Shown here: one piece after another, positions 1-15,775 of the stretch
Numbering within the stretch: position 1 is the stretch's first letter
How the letters are laid out: each line of letters opens with the position of its first letter
NCBI RefSeq assembly: GCF_022539315.1
Contig: NC_066331.1
Coordinates: 10,696,015 to 10,760,014 of the forward strand
Reading direction: 5' to 3'
Length of the DNA stretch: 64,000 nt
From: Serinus canaria
Lineage: Eukaryota; Chordata; Aves; Passeriformes; Fringillidae
Notes under the pieces: generated by a model
The model's input: the letters and a program-made list of their open reading frames with translations, nothing else
Databases searched by the model: none
Told to the model about the DNA's origin: nothing
Translations under genes and position numbers: made by a program

Positions 1-3785
<3,785 letters not shown>

Positions 3786-6222
3786 CTGCCAGCAGAGAGG
3801 GAAAAGCAAGGAGCACGTTACACACCAGCCTCACAACCCAGTGACCCAGCACCAGTTCCTCCTCCAGCACCAGTTCCTCCCCTGGGAGAAGCAGCCCCAG
3901 GCATCGCTCACAGCTACAGCTGCACAACTGAGGCCCTGCTCACACACCTGTGCCACACAAAAGCTCAGTTACCTGTCAAGTGCCACCCAAACCCAGTGCA
4001 GGACAGCCAGCAGGGTTCCAGCTGTGCAGCAGCAAGGGAGAGACATCCCAGCAAGAGCTGCGGGCAGGAAAAACACGCACCTGTGTGCTGGGCTTAGATA
4101 AGGAACGAGAGCAAACAGAGCAAGAGCTTGGCAGTAAACTCAGCTGTGATGGAACAGTGAAAAACAAAAACACAGAGATAGATACAAACCCATAAATCTG
4201 CTCAGTGGATTCTGCTGCAAAAACCAGAAGGCGGCAAGGACGAGTTTTAAAAATGTGGATTTGCAACTACAGACACGAACTTGGGACGCTTGGGGTTTCT
4301 GCAAGCCATGCAGGCAGCTAAACCTTGCTCATATTCTCCCTGAAAAACTTTGCATTTCTACAGCCTGCTCCCGTTCTCAGTCCTGAGTGCTGACATCACC
4401 ATATTCCAAAAAATGTCTCCAGATCTCAAGTTTACCTCCGGGCTCAAAACACTGTAAGGAATGATGCTGGATTTTCCAACAGCTCCACGGGTAATTTGAA
4501 GCAGAGAGAAAAACCACTGACTGACAAGAGCTCCTGCACACTCATTTTACCTGGCTGCCTCTACCCAAGAGAGGCCCCAGCCCCTTCCATAGGCACTGCC
4601 ATCACAGCCAGGATTCCTGGAGCTGGCAGATCCATCTGCAACTGCCCACAGAGCACCAAGGTAAAGCCTGACCCTTGCTCCTCAGGACTTTAAACATCTT
4701 GGTTTGTAACACACACCACCTTCCCTGCTGAAGAACCTCACATTGGCTACGGAATCCTTTCCCAGCAGGTTACCCAAAGGCCAGCTTGGGAACAAAGCCA
4801 GGGAGGCTCCCAAACTGCATTTGTCACCTTTCCTACTATGGCACGCGCCCCGATGGAAGTTCTGCAACCCAACCCTCCCGAGAAGAACGTGTAATTAAAC
4901 AGGATAATTGTGTCTCCAGCTAAGGCAGAGAGATTTGTTACATTGTCCAACTTCAGTGTTAAAGCAAGCCTGAAGCCACTGAACCCTTCAGAGGTGTGAG
5001 GAGCAGATCCCTTAGCACAGATGGCTTAATTCAAATCAAGAGATGATGACTCAACATTTAAAGTATTTTAGAAGAGCCTCTCAGAGAAAATTTCCATGAA
5101 CAAAGATGGAATCGTCGAGGGCACACCTCTAAGTGATAGCTGGACTCCTCCGCCAGAAAATTGAAGGTTTAGTCAATGAATGCCACATTTGGCTGGAGGA
5201 GCCCACAGATGAAATAAGCAAGCTTTGAAACCCACGTGAGAAAGGTGACTGTGCCCACCGTGCCAGGCTCCAGAACGAGCTCCAACAAAGCCCTGGAACG
5301 CCAGTGCCACCCTGGCGTGCCAATGGCCCTCGGTGTCAGCGCTGCCAGGCAGGTGAGACACAGCCCGGGGCAGCCAGCACTCCGCTTTTACACACCGAGG
5401 GGCACTGGAACCTGAAGGTCAAATAAAGCTCATACAACGAAATGAGCCATCATTGCGCCCAACGGAATTAAAGGGTGAAGACGGAGATGAAGGCATTCAT
5501 ACAGGAGGGCACGCACCGGTCACACACGAACGGTGTGACTGACTGGAGAGCAGCTCCTAAGCTAACCCCAAACCTCGGGGGAGCACCGGCACCCGGCCAG
5601 GGTCATCCTCCCACCCGGGCTCCCAGCCCCACAAAGCCCAGCACAAAAGACCCTCCGCAGAAGCAAGGCAAGCTGCAGCTCACCCTACCCAGGGCTGCTC
5701 CGCTAACAATGGCATTCAAATGAAACACACAAATGAGCACATTTATCATGCAGGAATCCAGCACTCCCAACAGACGACGTGAGAATAAAGCCAAAAAAAA
5801 AAAAAAATCCAAAAAAACCTCACACACGTTGTGAACAAAGGGGGGGCGGAGGGCGCGGCAGGGCAGCCCCGGGCCCGAGCAGCGCCCCGGGGCCGCCGCC
5901 GCGCTGCCCCTCGCCGGGCCCGAAGGACAAAGAGGCGGCCGCGGCTCGGCCCGGCGGCGCCCGCAGCGGCCGCAGCCCCGCGCCCCCCGCCCGGGGCCCG
6001 CGGGGAAGGCAGAAAATGGCCGAAAACGGCCGGGAACGGCCCCCTCCTCTCGCGGCCGGGGCCGGCACCGGCAGCGGGGGGAGGGCGGCGCGGACGGGCG
6101 GCCCAACAAGGGGGTCTTTGTGTGCCGGGCCCGCCGCCCCCGCCACACCCCCGCCGCGGGCGGGGCCCCGCCAAGCCGCCCCCCTCCCGGTGCCCCGGTT
6201 CCACCGCCGGCCCCGCCGGCTC
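3786..6222 (-). other. MYH10: MYH10 intron 1
   Basis: This is the putative intron between the non-coding first exon (donor at 6223-6224) and the first coding exon (acceptor complement at 3786-3787). Most of it is ordinary single-copy sequence. An A-rich run lies near 5791-5818. From about 5830 onward it is CpG-rich and belongs to the MYH10 CpG island. No coding exon is seen. The open frames in the 5.8-6.2 kb part come from low stop-codon density at very high GC. Confidence 0.65.
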
Positions 6223-6224
6223 AC

Positions 6225-6310
6225 CTGTGCAGCGCCGGCCGCCGCCCGCCCGCCGCCCGCCGGCTCCGCCGCGCCCGCTCCGCCCCGCGCCCGCCGCGCT
6301 CCTTTAGCGC
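6225..6310 (-). other. MYH10: Probable MYH10 non-coding exon 1 (5' UTR); 5' limit approximate
   Basis: On the minus strand a good splice donor, CTGCACAG|GTGAGCC, occurs at 6225/6224, just downstream of the CCAAT-box cluster. Vertebrate MYH10 genes have an untranslated first exon spliced to the exon carrying the ATG, so this donor is the best candidate. The transcription start cannot be read from sequence. The right limit given is only a guess based on CCAAT spacing. Confidence 0.5.
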
Positions 6311-6371
6311 CGCGCCGGCCCCGCCGCCCCCCGCCGCACCGCCCGCCCCCGCCGCCGCGCGCCGCGCGTCC

Positions 6372-6550
6372 ATTGGTTTGAAGCCGCGTCCGTCAGCGGC
6401 TCCGCACGCTCCCATTGGTCCACGCCCCGGCCGCTCTCCGGCCACAGCCATAGCAACCTCCGCACGCCGTGGGCCGGCCCGCCCCCGCGCCGCGCCCCGC
6501 CTCCTCGGCGCCCATTGGCTCTCGTCACCCCGCAGCGCCGCTTTGATTGG
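6372..6550 (-). promoter_or_regulatory. MYH10: MYH10 core promoter: four CCAAT boxes and an RFX-like site
   Basis: Four ATTGG pentamers on the plus strand (6372-6376, 6414-6418, 6514-6518, 6546-6550) read as CCAAT on the MYH10 strand, so they are NF-Y-type sites facing the gene. Between the second and third lies GCCATAGCAACC (6447-6458), the complement of an RFX/X-box-like GGTTGCTATGGC. GC boxes fill the spaces. No TATA box is apparent. The arrangement suits a TATA-less CpG-island promoter with start sites about 60-100 bp downstream of the proximal CCAAT box. Confidence 0.65.
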
Positions 6551-7290
6551 GCAGTTTCCCCGCCCGTCACGGACGGCCCCTCCCCGCGCTGCAGCACGGC
6601 CGGCGGGGGCGCGTCCCGGGTGCTGCAGCGAGCGGCGGGCGCGCGCCTCCCCCCCACCCGCCCGCGCGCCGCCGTCCCCGCCACCGTCCCTGTCCCCGCC
6701 ACCGCCAATGCGCCCGGGATCAGAGCTGCGCTGTGCAGAGCCCCGGCCCGCTCCCCACGCGGCCCGTCCCGCGGAGCCGGCCGCAGCCCTCCCCGGGTCA
6801 CTCCCCGGACGGTCGCAGACACGCGGTGTCACGGCCGAGTGTCCCCGCGCCGCCTCTGCAGCCGCTCGGGCCTCGTGCCCGGCGCAGCTCCCGTTTTCTG
6901 CTCCTGCGCCGTGCCCCCGGGGTTCCGGAGCCCTCGCCCGCCGGGCAGCGCCGGTCGCGGCTCGGGCGGGATGCGGGAGCGGCGGCGGGGCAAGGCGGCG
7001 GGAGCGGACCCTCCGAGCGCCCTGGGGCTCGCTGCGCCCTGCCAGCGCTGCCGGGAGGCTGGGGATGGATCCCTCGGGGGACCCGCGCTCCCGGTCCATC
7101 ACGGACAGCTTCCCCGCTCCGTGGCCTTTCCAGAGCCCTTCCCGGGTGCCCTCCCTGGCCGAGCCTCCCGGGGCCGGCCCGGTGCCTGCAGCCCGGTGGG
7201 ATGAGCACAGCTCTGCCCGAAGCACGGCTGTGGAGCCCCTGGGCTGCTGCGGCTCCTGCCCGCCCCGTGCGAGGGGCTCGGCGTTAAAGC

Positions 7291-9825
7291 CTTTTGGGTG
7301 GAAGGAATTTGTGTTGGATCCTCCTGGTTGCGAGCGGGGCGAGGAGCGGGGAGATGCTCAGGAGGGAGCATCAGAGCCCTCCGGGGTAGAGCTGGAATCC
7401 GGGGGATCCTGGGCAGGGCTTGGGACAGCAGCAGGGATGTGTCCCCTTGTCCCTTTGCTTGGAAAGCAGGACTGTCTGTGATCTGGAACAGAAGTGTTTT
7501 AAATCACACCTGCCATTACAGTCCAACTTACAGTTTTGGATGGGTTGCAGGGTTCAAAATGAGGCAATCAGAGAAACGCGGGGTGCCTGGCTCCTGGCAC
7601 AGAGCAGGGGATCACTGGCTCACCCCAGCCTGTCACTGCACACAGATTAGCCCTGCACAGCTCCTGGCGCCCAGGTTTCTCTGAAAGTCTCCCTGGTAAT
7701 TACCATTGCAGTGGGAGGTCTTGCACGTCCTGTTTCTCCGAAAATTCAGGGTGTTGACTCGCAGGCAGATGAAAGCCCAAAGGCTCAACTGGTTCCTCCC
7801 CTGCGTTTGGCTGTGCAAGGGCTATGCCACTCCCGGGCAGCCCAGCTTGGTGGCCACTGCCCCAAGCAGCCCGAGGCACCGAGTGAGGCAACCCCACGTG
7901 GATGTTGGGTTGCCTAAATAAGGGCATGTGCCAAGATCTCCACATTTCCCTTGCTCAGCCATCAAGTCTCTGTGAGATGGGGCGCTCAGCCAGTGCTCAC
8001 AGAGCAACACCGGCTCCCTGGCAGTGCCAGAACTTTCCAATGGAGAAGCCTGATGAGTTCTTTGCTCCTTTTGGAAAGATCACAGGCACCAGGAGCAGCA
8101 CCATCACCTGTGGTCACCCCCCAAGGCAGCCAAAGCCTGGGGATGGAGCAGCATCCAAACCTCAACACTCTCATACCCCAGGGCAGCACGTCCACATCTC
8201 CCTGCTTCCAGAAAACTTCCATTTTTACACATTCAGCACCATTTAAAACAGAAAACATTAATCTAGGCACAAGCTGTTTGAGGAGTTTAGTTTCTTCTAG
8301 GAAATTATTTCCATGGAAAATCTTAGAGGATCCTGTAGATGCCATGTGGAGCATGACAGGGTATAGCACTGGGTTATTATTTTTATCACACCATTATTTT
8401 TATCCAAGCTCCTGTTAGGAAGGAATTCTCCAAATCCACTCAATGCCTTTAACCCATGGAGGGAAAGATAATATTTCTGTCCAACCCAGGAGACTGGAAA
8501 GAGCAAAGGCTGGAGAAAGCAGAGAGAAACATCTTCCACATAGGATTTTGATTTAAATAGAAACTCAGCTGGTCATTAATCCTAAAATTGCCCTTGTACC
8601 TTTACACAGAAGCCTCTTGATACTGTGGCTACTAGGGCAGGCTTGAGGCCAAGCCTGTCCCAGGGGTGTTCCAGAGCTGGGACCAGGCAGGTCAATAAGA
8701 ACCACGGAGCCTGAAGCAGCACTTGATATGTTTGAAACAACACAGAGAATTTAAGCAAAAAATGCTCCATTTGTTCCCAATTTAGAGGTCTTGCTGCTGG
8801 TGGCATGTCCTGTGCAACTCCTTCCCACACTGGGTGATGCTCCCCTCCCTCCCCAGGCTGCCTGGGACAGCACCAGGCAGGACAAACTTCTGCAAGGGGC
8901 AGACACCCCTGGCACCCCAACGCTGCTTGTGCTGTCCCGTGTCCCTGCAGCATCCACAAATAAGCCAAAACCCCCTTGTTCCTTGGCTGTTTGGCACTTT
9001 TGGTGCCTCCCTTTCTGAGGTTTGAGCTTAGTGGTGACAAGGGGACACCTAAATAAAACCATTTGAATTCATTTTCCAGCTCAAATCCTGACCTGCTGTG
9101 ACTTTGGGTGGCCACAGGGAAGAGATGTCTGTGCCCATGGCAAAGGTGAGGTCACACCTGAGGCACAAGGTGCTGGGACTCCTTTGAAGGAAGGTGGAGG
9201 AAAAGGCAGAACTGCTCCTGTACAAACTGCCTGCTTTGTTGTGTGTAGGTGAGGTGTAGGGATAAAAGATAAATTATTCCACGAGAAAATTATTTTATAA
9301 TAAACATTTCTATGTGAGAGGCATGAAAGGAATGGGAAATTCAAGCCTCGTGCTTGATGCTTGAGTTTCAAAGCTTTCTGAGCTGTACTAAATGGCAGTC
9401 AGATGAGGTTAACATTTATTTCTTGCAGCAAACTGTCCTCCAGGGCCACATCACTTATTTCACCTCGTGTGTCAATAGGAAACGTTCCCAAACAGGAGGG
9501 ATCAGCACCAAACACCAGCTCCATTGTCTCACCCAGCATATATTTCAGTCCTGGAGAGTTTTAAAAGATCTCTAAATCAGGAATGGAAAGTCTGCTCCTT
9601 CCTGTCCAAAGGGGATTGCACAAGGGCTGGCTGGCCAGGCTGCAGTGCCCCTGATGTCACAGCAGCAGAAATAGCCCCTCTGCAGCAGTGAGCACCCTGC
9701 CAGGCTGAGGGGGATGGATTTGGGGTTTGCATTGCTCCCAGCACACCTGGCAGCCAAGGCGTTCCATGGAGCATCCTGAGCCTTCTGGAGCTGAGGACAG
9801 GGCTGAGATCCACCCCACACACACA
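7291..9825. other. Intergenic, no supported feature
   Basis: This is single-copy sequence upstream of MYH10. I see no conserved coding exon, RNA gene, clear transposon or tandem array here. Short open frames occur on both strands without codon structure or splice support. Confidence 0.6.
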
Positions 9826-10440
9826 GTCACAGAATCCCAGAATGACTGGGTTGGGGGAGACCTTCAATATCATTGAGTTCAACCCAGCCCCAACCCTTCA
9901 ACTGAACCCTGGCCCCCAGTGCCACATCCAGGCTTAGTTAAACACACCCAGGGCTGGGGACTCCACCACCTCCCTGGGCAGAACATTCCAGAACTTTATC
10001 ACCTTTCTGGAAAACACTTTTCCCTGCTATCCAACTGTATTTCCCTTGGTGCAGCTGGAGGCTGTGTGCTCTGGTTCTGTCAGTTCCTGGAGACAGAGCC
10101 CAGCCCCAGCTGAGCACAGGCACCTTTCAGGAGCTGTGAGAGTGATGGGGGCACCCCTGAGTCTCCTTTTCTCCAGGCTGAGCACCCCCAGCTCCCTCAG
10201 GGCTCCTCTCAGGGTGTGTGTCCCCAGCCCCTCTCCAGCCTTGTTCCCCTTCTCTGGACACATTCCAACCCCTCCATGTCCTTCCCAAACCGAGGGCCCA
10301 GACCTGGGCACAGCCCTCGGGGTGTGCCCTCACCAGTGCCAAGCACAGGGGAGGAATCAATGCCTGCTCCTGCTGGGCACACCAGTCCTGACCCAGGCCA
10401 GCAGCACCAGGATCCCAGACCATGCTGGATCAACACCTGG
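9826..10440 (-). mobile_element. CR1 LINE retroposon, 5'-truncated, minus orientation
   Basis: The stretch starts with the complement of a CR1 3' end (CACAGAATCCCAGAATGACT, then the equivalent of the GGTTGGACTC...GATGATCTT region). It continues through the typical CR1 3' UTR: complements of TGTGGCACTGGGGGCC, of the 'gcccagggaggtggtggagtc' block and of the 'ggaggctcaaggagaggagact' block. The element therefore points left, with its 3' tail near 9826 and truncation near 10440. CR1 inserts this way without target-site duplications. It carries no intact reverse-transcriptase frame. It is the longest CR1 fragment in the window. Confidence 0.85.
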
Positions 10441-12784
10441 CTGTGCAGGGGGACCTGTGCTCAGCTGCTCCTGGCTTCTTTCTCTCCACCCATCACTGGG
10501 AAGGAGTGGAAGCTGGGAAGGCAGAGCAGGATTTTCACAGCCGTGCCTTCCTCTCTCAGCACGAGGGTTTGGCATGCAGGGCTCTTCCCTCAAGGAAAAG
10601 GAGGGATCATTCTCAAATCTCAGCTTTAACCCATCCAGAAATCTGAACCTCCCTTCTCCCCTCAGAGCAGGAATTTGTCTGCCAGATCTGCCCTCCCTGC
10701 CCTGCTCACCACACCCTGGGATCGGAAATATCCCAGGAAAACCACGTGGACAGGTTTGGGAAGCTGCCTTGGTACTTGTGTCTGACTGAGGGTTTTCCAT
10801 TCTCACCCCAAGTACGCCAGCCTGCACTGCTGAAGCACTCATCCCTTGCAATGTTGCTTTTAAGGGAAATTATTTACTTATTACACAGTGGAAAGGCCAG
10901 AAGGAAGTTTTCATTTGGCATCTTAGAACCAGAGAGTAAATCAAGCTGGAATGAACATCATAAGATCACCTGCTTCAACCTAGCTAGGATTTTGCAGACT
11001 TAGATAAAGAAAATGGTGGAAATCTCCCATGGATCCACTTGGAAAGGGCACATTTCCCCAGGAATCCCAGCCTTGCCCAGAACTGGCCTTTACTCAGCAC
11101 AACTGCAGGATTAGGTGTGTGGATGCCAGCAGCATGAGTCTGTCATGCAGAGCTCTCCCAGTGGGAAAGATTCCCCTCCTCACATTTTGGCTGTGGGGTT
11201 TGTTTGTATCCAGCAGACCCCAGAGGAGAACCTTCCAGCAGGAGTGGAGATCTGATGGCTGCTGGACATGCCTTGGGAGCCTGGGCCCCATTTTTAGAGA
11301 CAAATAATGCATTTGGGATGTCTCCCTGTCTTGTGAGAAGGTGTGAGCTCCTCAGGGCCCCCCTGAGAAGGCACGGACATTGTCCAGAGCACCAGCAGCT
11401 CCCACACCACCAGCAGTGTCCAGGGCCAGCAGCAGCCTCAGCTCCTTGAGACCTGACCACAGGAGCTTGTGTCTGCCTAAAAAAGCCCAGAGGAGCATTC
11501 CCAAGCCCTGCCTCGAGTTTGGGCAGGGGCACAGGTGCTGCCAGTTGCCCTGACCCCGTTCAACCCTCTCACACTTCAAAGTGTGGGTTTGCCCAGCCAG
11601 GCTCCAGCCCTGCACCTCTGGCCAGCTCCAGTGCCCTGCAAGTGGCAAGTGATGGCATGCAGGGTTTGCTCAGGCAATTCCAGTGTGCTGGGGGTTTTCC
11701 CAGCTCCACTTGGAGCCTCCTGTTAGGCTCTGCAGTCTTTAATTGGAGCTGATTTACGGCATTTTTATTGCTGCAGACAGCCAGCAGTTGGCACAGCAGG
11801 CAGCTTCAATATTACTTTTGCATTTTGTTATTGAATCACCAGCTTGGAAGGCAATAGTGGGGCTTTTTATAGCTGCAGCCTGGCAGCACAGCTCCTCCCT
11901 GGGCTCTGGAGAGCTCAGGGTGCCCCTGGGGGCCGGCAGGGGCACGGCCAGCTGACCACAGCACACCCGGACACCAGTTTGTGTGAGCGGCTCAGGGAGA
12001 CAGCCCTGATCCAGCTCCTGCTCCACGGCAGTGCTCAGCCACTCCCTGGGGCTCATCGTGCCTTTACTGGCCTGCAGGGCTGGCCCTGAGGTTCTTACCT
12101 GGAGATTTGCACCCTCCCAGCGTGCAAAACACACCTCGTGCTGTGGAACAGGGGATACAGTCCAGGCTGCACCTCGAACTCAGGACAGCTCACAGGGGGC
12201 AGAGCAGCACGTGCCAGCTGCTGCCACCCTCCTGTGTGCAGCCGAGGCTGTGACAGGCACAGAGGCTTTGGGACATTCCTTTTGCTGCAGCTCACACTCT
12301 CCATCCAGGGTATCAGTGCCTTTCATTCTCACAGGATCTCTGCAGGATCTCTGTCCTGGTCCAGCTCCCCTCTGTGAGGGGTGTGATAAAGTGTGCCTGA
12401 GAGGGAGCAGGGTGGTGTCTGTTATCAATCTATTACACACAGCTTATTTTAGCATGTTCAGGAGGAGCCCATTCACCTTCACAAGTCTCCTCCCTGGTTA
12501 TTCATCTTTGGCTTGAAAGCAGGAGTGCCCAAGCTCCACACACCAGTTAATGCCAGCTAGAGAAACCCTCTCCCCCAGAGCCCTGCAGCTGGGGGCAGTG
12601 CCTGCGAGCAGGCAGGGGAATGTCCCTGCAGGGGAATGTCCCTGCAGTCCCGTTCCTGCTCCCACTCTGTGGCAGTGCCCGGCTCTGCGTGGAGCAGGGA
12701 GTTCCCTTGGCAGCCCGCAGGCACCGTCTCATTCAGTCTCACTCAATGGGATTTAATGATTGACTGAACCCTGCTGGTTAATTA
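10441..12784. other. Intergenic, no supported gene
   Basis: This is single-copy sequence. A more AT-rich stretch near 11740-11880, with TTTAATTGG, CAATATTAC and a TATAGC-like run, may be a conserved non-coding element but is not diagnostic. No coding exon or RNA gene is recognised. Confidence 0.5.
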
Positions 12785-12848
12785 CCCAGCCAATACTCAG
12801 CTATCGGGCTCGGTGAGTTTGTAACTCATACACCGAGCCCTGGCTGGG
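12785..12848. other. Nested inverted repeat / hairpin
   Basis: Three exact pairings nest around one centre. CCCAGCCA (12785-12792) pairs with TGGCTGGG (12841-12848). GGGCTCGGT (12806-12814) pairs with ACCGAGCCC (12832-12840). GAGTT (12815-12819) pairs with AACTC (12823-12827) around the loop TGT. A 13-nt bulge lies on the left arm and a 4-nt bulge (ATAC) on the right. The stems total 22 bp. It is shorter than a typical pre-miRNA and I do not recognise it as a known RNA. Confidence 0.6.
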
Positions 12849-13137
12849 CTGGGGGATCGATCCCAGCAGATCCCAGTTTATCCCAGCAGATAGATGCCCT
12901 GGGGCAGTGAGGATGAGCAGGGTGGGGAGCAGTTAACCCCTGGCACAGCCCACACGGCTCATGGCCCTGCAGAGCCCAGACTGTGCCAAGGGGAAAAGGA
13001 GCTGGCACGTCCCTGTGAGGGTCAGGCCGTGTCCCCTTTGTGCCCTGAGCACTGGATCCTGCTGGCAGTGTCTGTCCTCTCCAGACCCCGGGAATGTGCT
13101 CTGCAGCTTTACCTTGTCCCCAGGAACAGCCCTCAAA

Positions 13138-13235
13138 GGATCACAGCATCATCAGGGCTGGGAGGGACCTCTGGAGAGCATCCACTCCAGCCCCCTGAGC
13201 AGGTGACACGGGAACTCACCCAGGTGAGGTTCCAA
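13138..13235 (-). mobile_element. CR1 retroposon fragment
   Basis: The stretch begins GGATCACAGCATCATCAGGG and continues with a 'ctgggagggacctctggagagcatccactcc'-like block and 'gcaggtgacacgggaac'. This is the complement of a CR1 3' end with the usual decayed wording. Orientation is minus. The right limit is uncertain. Confidence 0.6.
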
Positions 13236-15775
13236 GGCCTTTGCTGATGTGGTGAGCTGTGCCCAGCTGGCAGAAGGGGACCTGCAGCAGCTGCCTGGAC
13301 TGGCTGAGCACAGTCTCAGTCTCCCCTTCACACAGTGGGCAGTCCAGCACTGGCAAAGGGCTGGAGCAGCACACCCCCTCACCAACCCCAGCAGGGACAG
13401 CTCAGCCACGGGATGACTTCTGAAATATCTTCAGCGCTTCCTCCCACCCTGCAAATGGATTGAGCTCTGTCGGTGGGAAATGCAGATGCTGCCATGGGAG
13501 GAGTGGGAGAAAACCACAGCCCAGAGCCTGGAGCTCTTCGGTAGCACAGAAATGCAGAGTGCAGCTCCTGCAGCATGGCATCGGGGCTGAAAGGGCAGAG
13601 CACAGGAACCAGGATGCTGCCAGCATAGGCACAGCTCTGGCAGCATCCTGGTTCAGCATGGGCATCCCACCCCTCTCAGCAGCAGAACCTGACCCCCATG
13701 GTCATTTCCCAGTTCCTCTGGGAACATTTTCATGTCCCTGTCTCTGTGAGCATCTCACCATTCCCATGAGCACTGCCCTGCTCCCACGCAGGCAGCGTTC
13801 CCAAATCCCAATCCCACCTTGGCAGAGGCACAGCCTGTGCCAGCGGCATGGAGAAGCTCACATGCTGCTCAATAACTGCTCCCAGACAGAGGAGGGCAGA
13901 GCACCACAGAGGCCATGCTCAGCAGAGCTTTAGGATGAAGAAGACAAAGGTGATTTGCAAATGATTCAATGATTGAGTTTTTAATTGGACCCGTGCCTTT
14001 CCTCGCCTGTTTAAGATGGATGAGATTGGTCTGAGCCTCTGGAAGAGCTGTTTGTAAAACAAACAAACAGGCTATTAATTATCCTGGATGTTAACCTTGG
14101 CTGGAAGGCACTGCAGGAAGGTCTGCTGCTCCTCAGGGATGAGCCCTGGTGGGTTCAGGTGCTGCTCCTGGTGCAGGGATTTGTGTATCAGCACAGCAGA
14201 GGCTGCTACCAGCTCAGTGCAAGCCCTCCAGAGCCCAGTGGTACCAGTCTGATGAGCCTGTCTGGCACAGGAATTGAAGGGCATCTGCAGATGGAGCCAT
14301 GTGACCTCCCCCACCTCTGCTGAAGGATCCTGGGGCTGCATTTTTAACAGACTCCCTTCCTGTGCATGCATATACACCCTGGGGTTTAAAGAGGCTGGAA
14401 TGAATGTCTCTTTGGTAGCTCAGCTCTTTGTCATGGTTTATTTATTAATTATTTCTTAGCTGTCATTTTATATGTGTGCTGTTACTCAATCACCAGCAGG
14501 GTGGAAGCTGAACCTGATTCTAGAGAGAATAAAAAGCCCTTTTTCTGTGTTGTTTTCAACTGGAACAGCCTCTGCAGGTGCTGCTGTGCCTGAAGGGCAG
14601 AGAGTCAAGGGATTTTTCAGTGTTAAATCATGTGGAAATCAGCATAGATAGAGGGGGAGTGTTCATACAGGGTCTGTGCTTGAATAGTGCTGAGCAAGGA
14701 TGGGTTTGCTTGGTGCAAAGAACACCAAAGGAGATGAAACAGCACAGGAGGAACCAGCAGAGCTTTGAGGTGAAGGAATCCCTAATTCCAGCCCTGCAGC
14801 AAAGCAAGGAGGAACCACTGACAAAAACCAGATGCACCCAGGGGCCACTCAGCTCTGGGGGCATGGAAATACCCCAGGGGGAGCAGAGCCACTGGTTTAG
14901 GGTGTGTAAAGGGGTAACTGTGCCACATCCAGACAATTCCTGAGTGTTTTAAAGGAGGGCAGCCCATGCTGGGGGAACAGACCTTGTGACTCACAGCAGG
15001 ACATGCAGCCAGTGGGGGTTTCATATACACATCCTTGTCAGGAATCTCATTTTTCCATAGGGCTCTTTCCCCTCCATCCTCCCGTTTCAATTTAAATTCC
15101 CTGTCAGGGTCCCAAAAGAGGCCAATCTTCACCCCCAGCTGAACGTCTGCAGGACCTGTAATGAGTTAGGGCTGAATTCCTGCCAGCCCTTCTGGTAACG
15201 CTTACAGAGGCCCTGGCTCCTGGCCAGACCCAGCGCTGGAGGAGAGAAAGGCAGAGCTTGACAGGAGTGAAGATATTGCAGGATGTCTGGGAGACAGTCC
15301 CAGTCCGGGTAGGATCACAGCCCTCTGCAGCCCCTTTCCCAGCATCTGCAGCCTGGCCCCGCAGGCACAGCGTGCCCTGGGGCTGCTCCAACCCCATCCT
15401 TGTGGCTATCCGAGGTGTCCCCTCTGGACCTGCTCCTCCCAGGCACTGGGGACAGCAGGTGGTTCCGTGCAGCACCTGGCTGTCCGGGATCCACCTGGTG
15501 TGTCCCAGCTCCTCCCGCAGCCTGTCCTGGCAGGAATGCAGCAGCTGGCAGCTGCCCCAAACAGTTCTACCCTGCTGGAGTGCCTGCTCACACTCCTTCC
15601 CTCCTGGGAGCGGGGCTGGGAGAGCCTGGTGACAATGTGGGAAGATAAAGGGCCGCTGCCAGAGAGGGGATAAATATTTGTCATTTTCCATCAGTCTGGA
15701 AGAGGCACCCAGGATCACAGGCAGACCGCAATTAAACCGGATTCCGATGCTGGGCTCAGCCATCCGCAGAGCCGC
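13236..15775. other. Intergenic; candidate conserved non-coding element near 14.0 kb
   Basis: No gene is recognised. The part at 13940-14095 differs from its GC-rich surroundings: it is AT-rich, lacks repeats and has several transcription-factor-like motifs (listed separately). The rest is single-copy sequence without diagnostic features. Confidence 0.5.
13940..14095. promoter_or_regulatory. Candidate enhancer: POU-, FOX- and homeodomain-like motif cluster
   Basis: Within about 150 bp are ACAAAGG (SOX/TCF-like, 13944-13950), the palindrome ATTTGCAAAT (POU octamer- or C/EBP-like, 13953-13962), ATGATTCAATGATTG, TTTTTAATTGG, a double FOX-like tract TGTTTGTAAAACAAACAAACA (about 14050-14070), ATTAATTATCC and GTTAACC. 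This is motif reading only. Conservation or activity is not shown by one sequence. Confidence 0.35.

Larger units (their letters stand above)
5830..7290. promoter_or_regulatory. MYH10: CpG island over the MYH10 5' end
   Basis: About 1.4 kb is extremely rich in C, G and CpG, in sharp contrast to both flanks. It surrounds the inferred MYH10 exon 1 and promoter, as expected for a broadly expressed gene with a CpG-island promoter. Long open frames cross it on both strands, including one of 453 codons on the plus strand at 6120-7481. They are low-complexity Ala/Arg/Pro/Gly peptides and not credible proteins. Divergent non-coding transcription from the right half is possible, but the sequence does not show it. 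Confidence 0.85.

Noticed and set aside
6120..7481. 453-codon open frame in the MYH10 CpG island, and a 334-codon one opposite
   Set aside because: Low-complexity Ala/Pro/Arg/Gly peptides in very GC-rich DNA. No domain and no codon bias distinct from base composition.
12785..12848. Nested hairpin as a microRNA precursor
   Set aside because: The stems are short and broken by a 13-nt bulge, the loop is only 3 nt, and the arms match no microRNA I recognise. Kept as a structural finding only.
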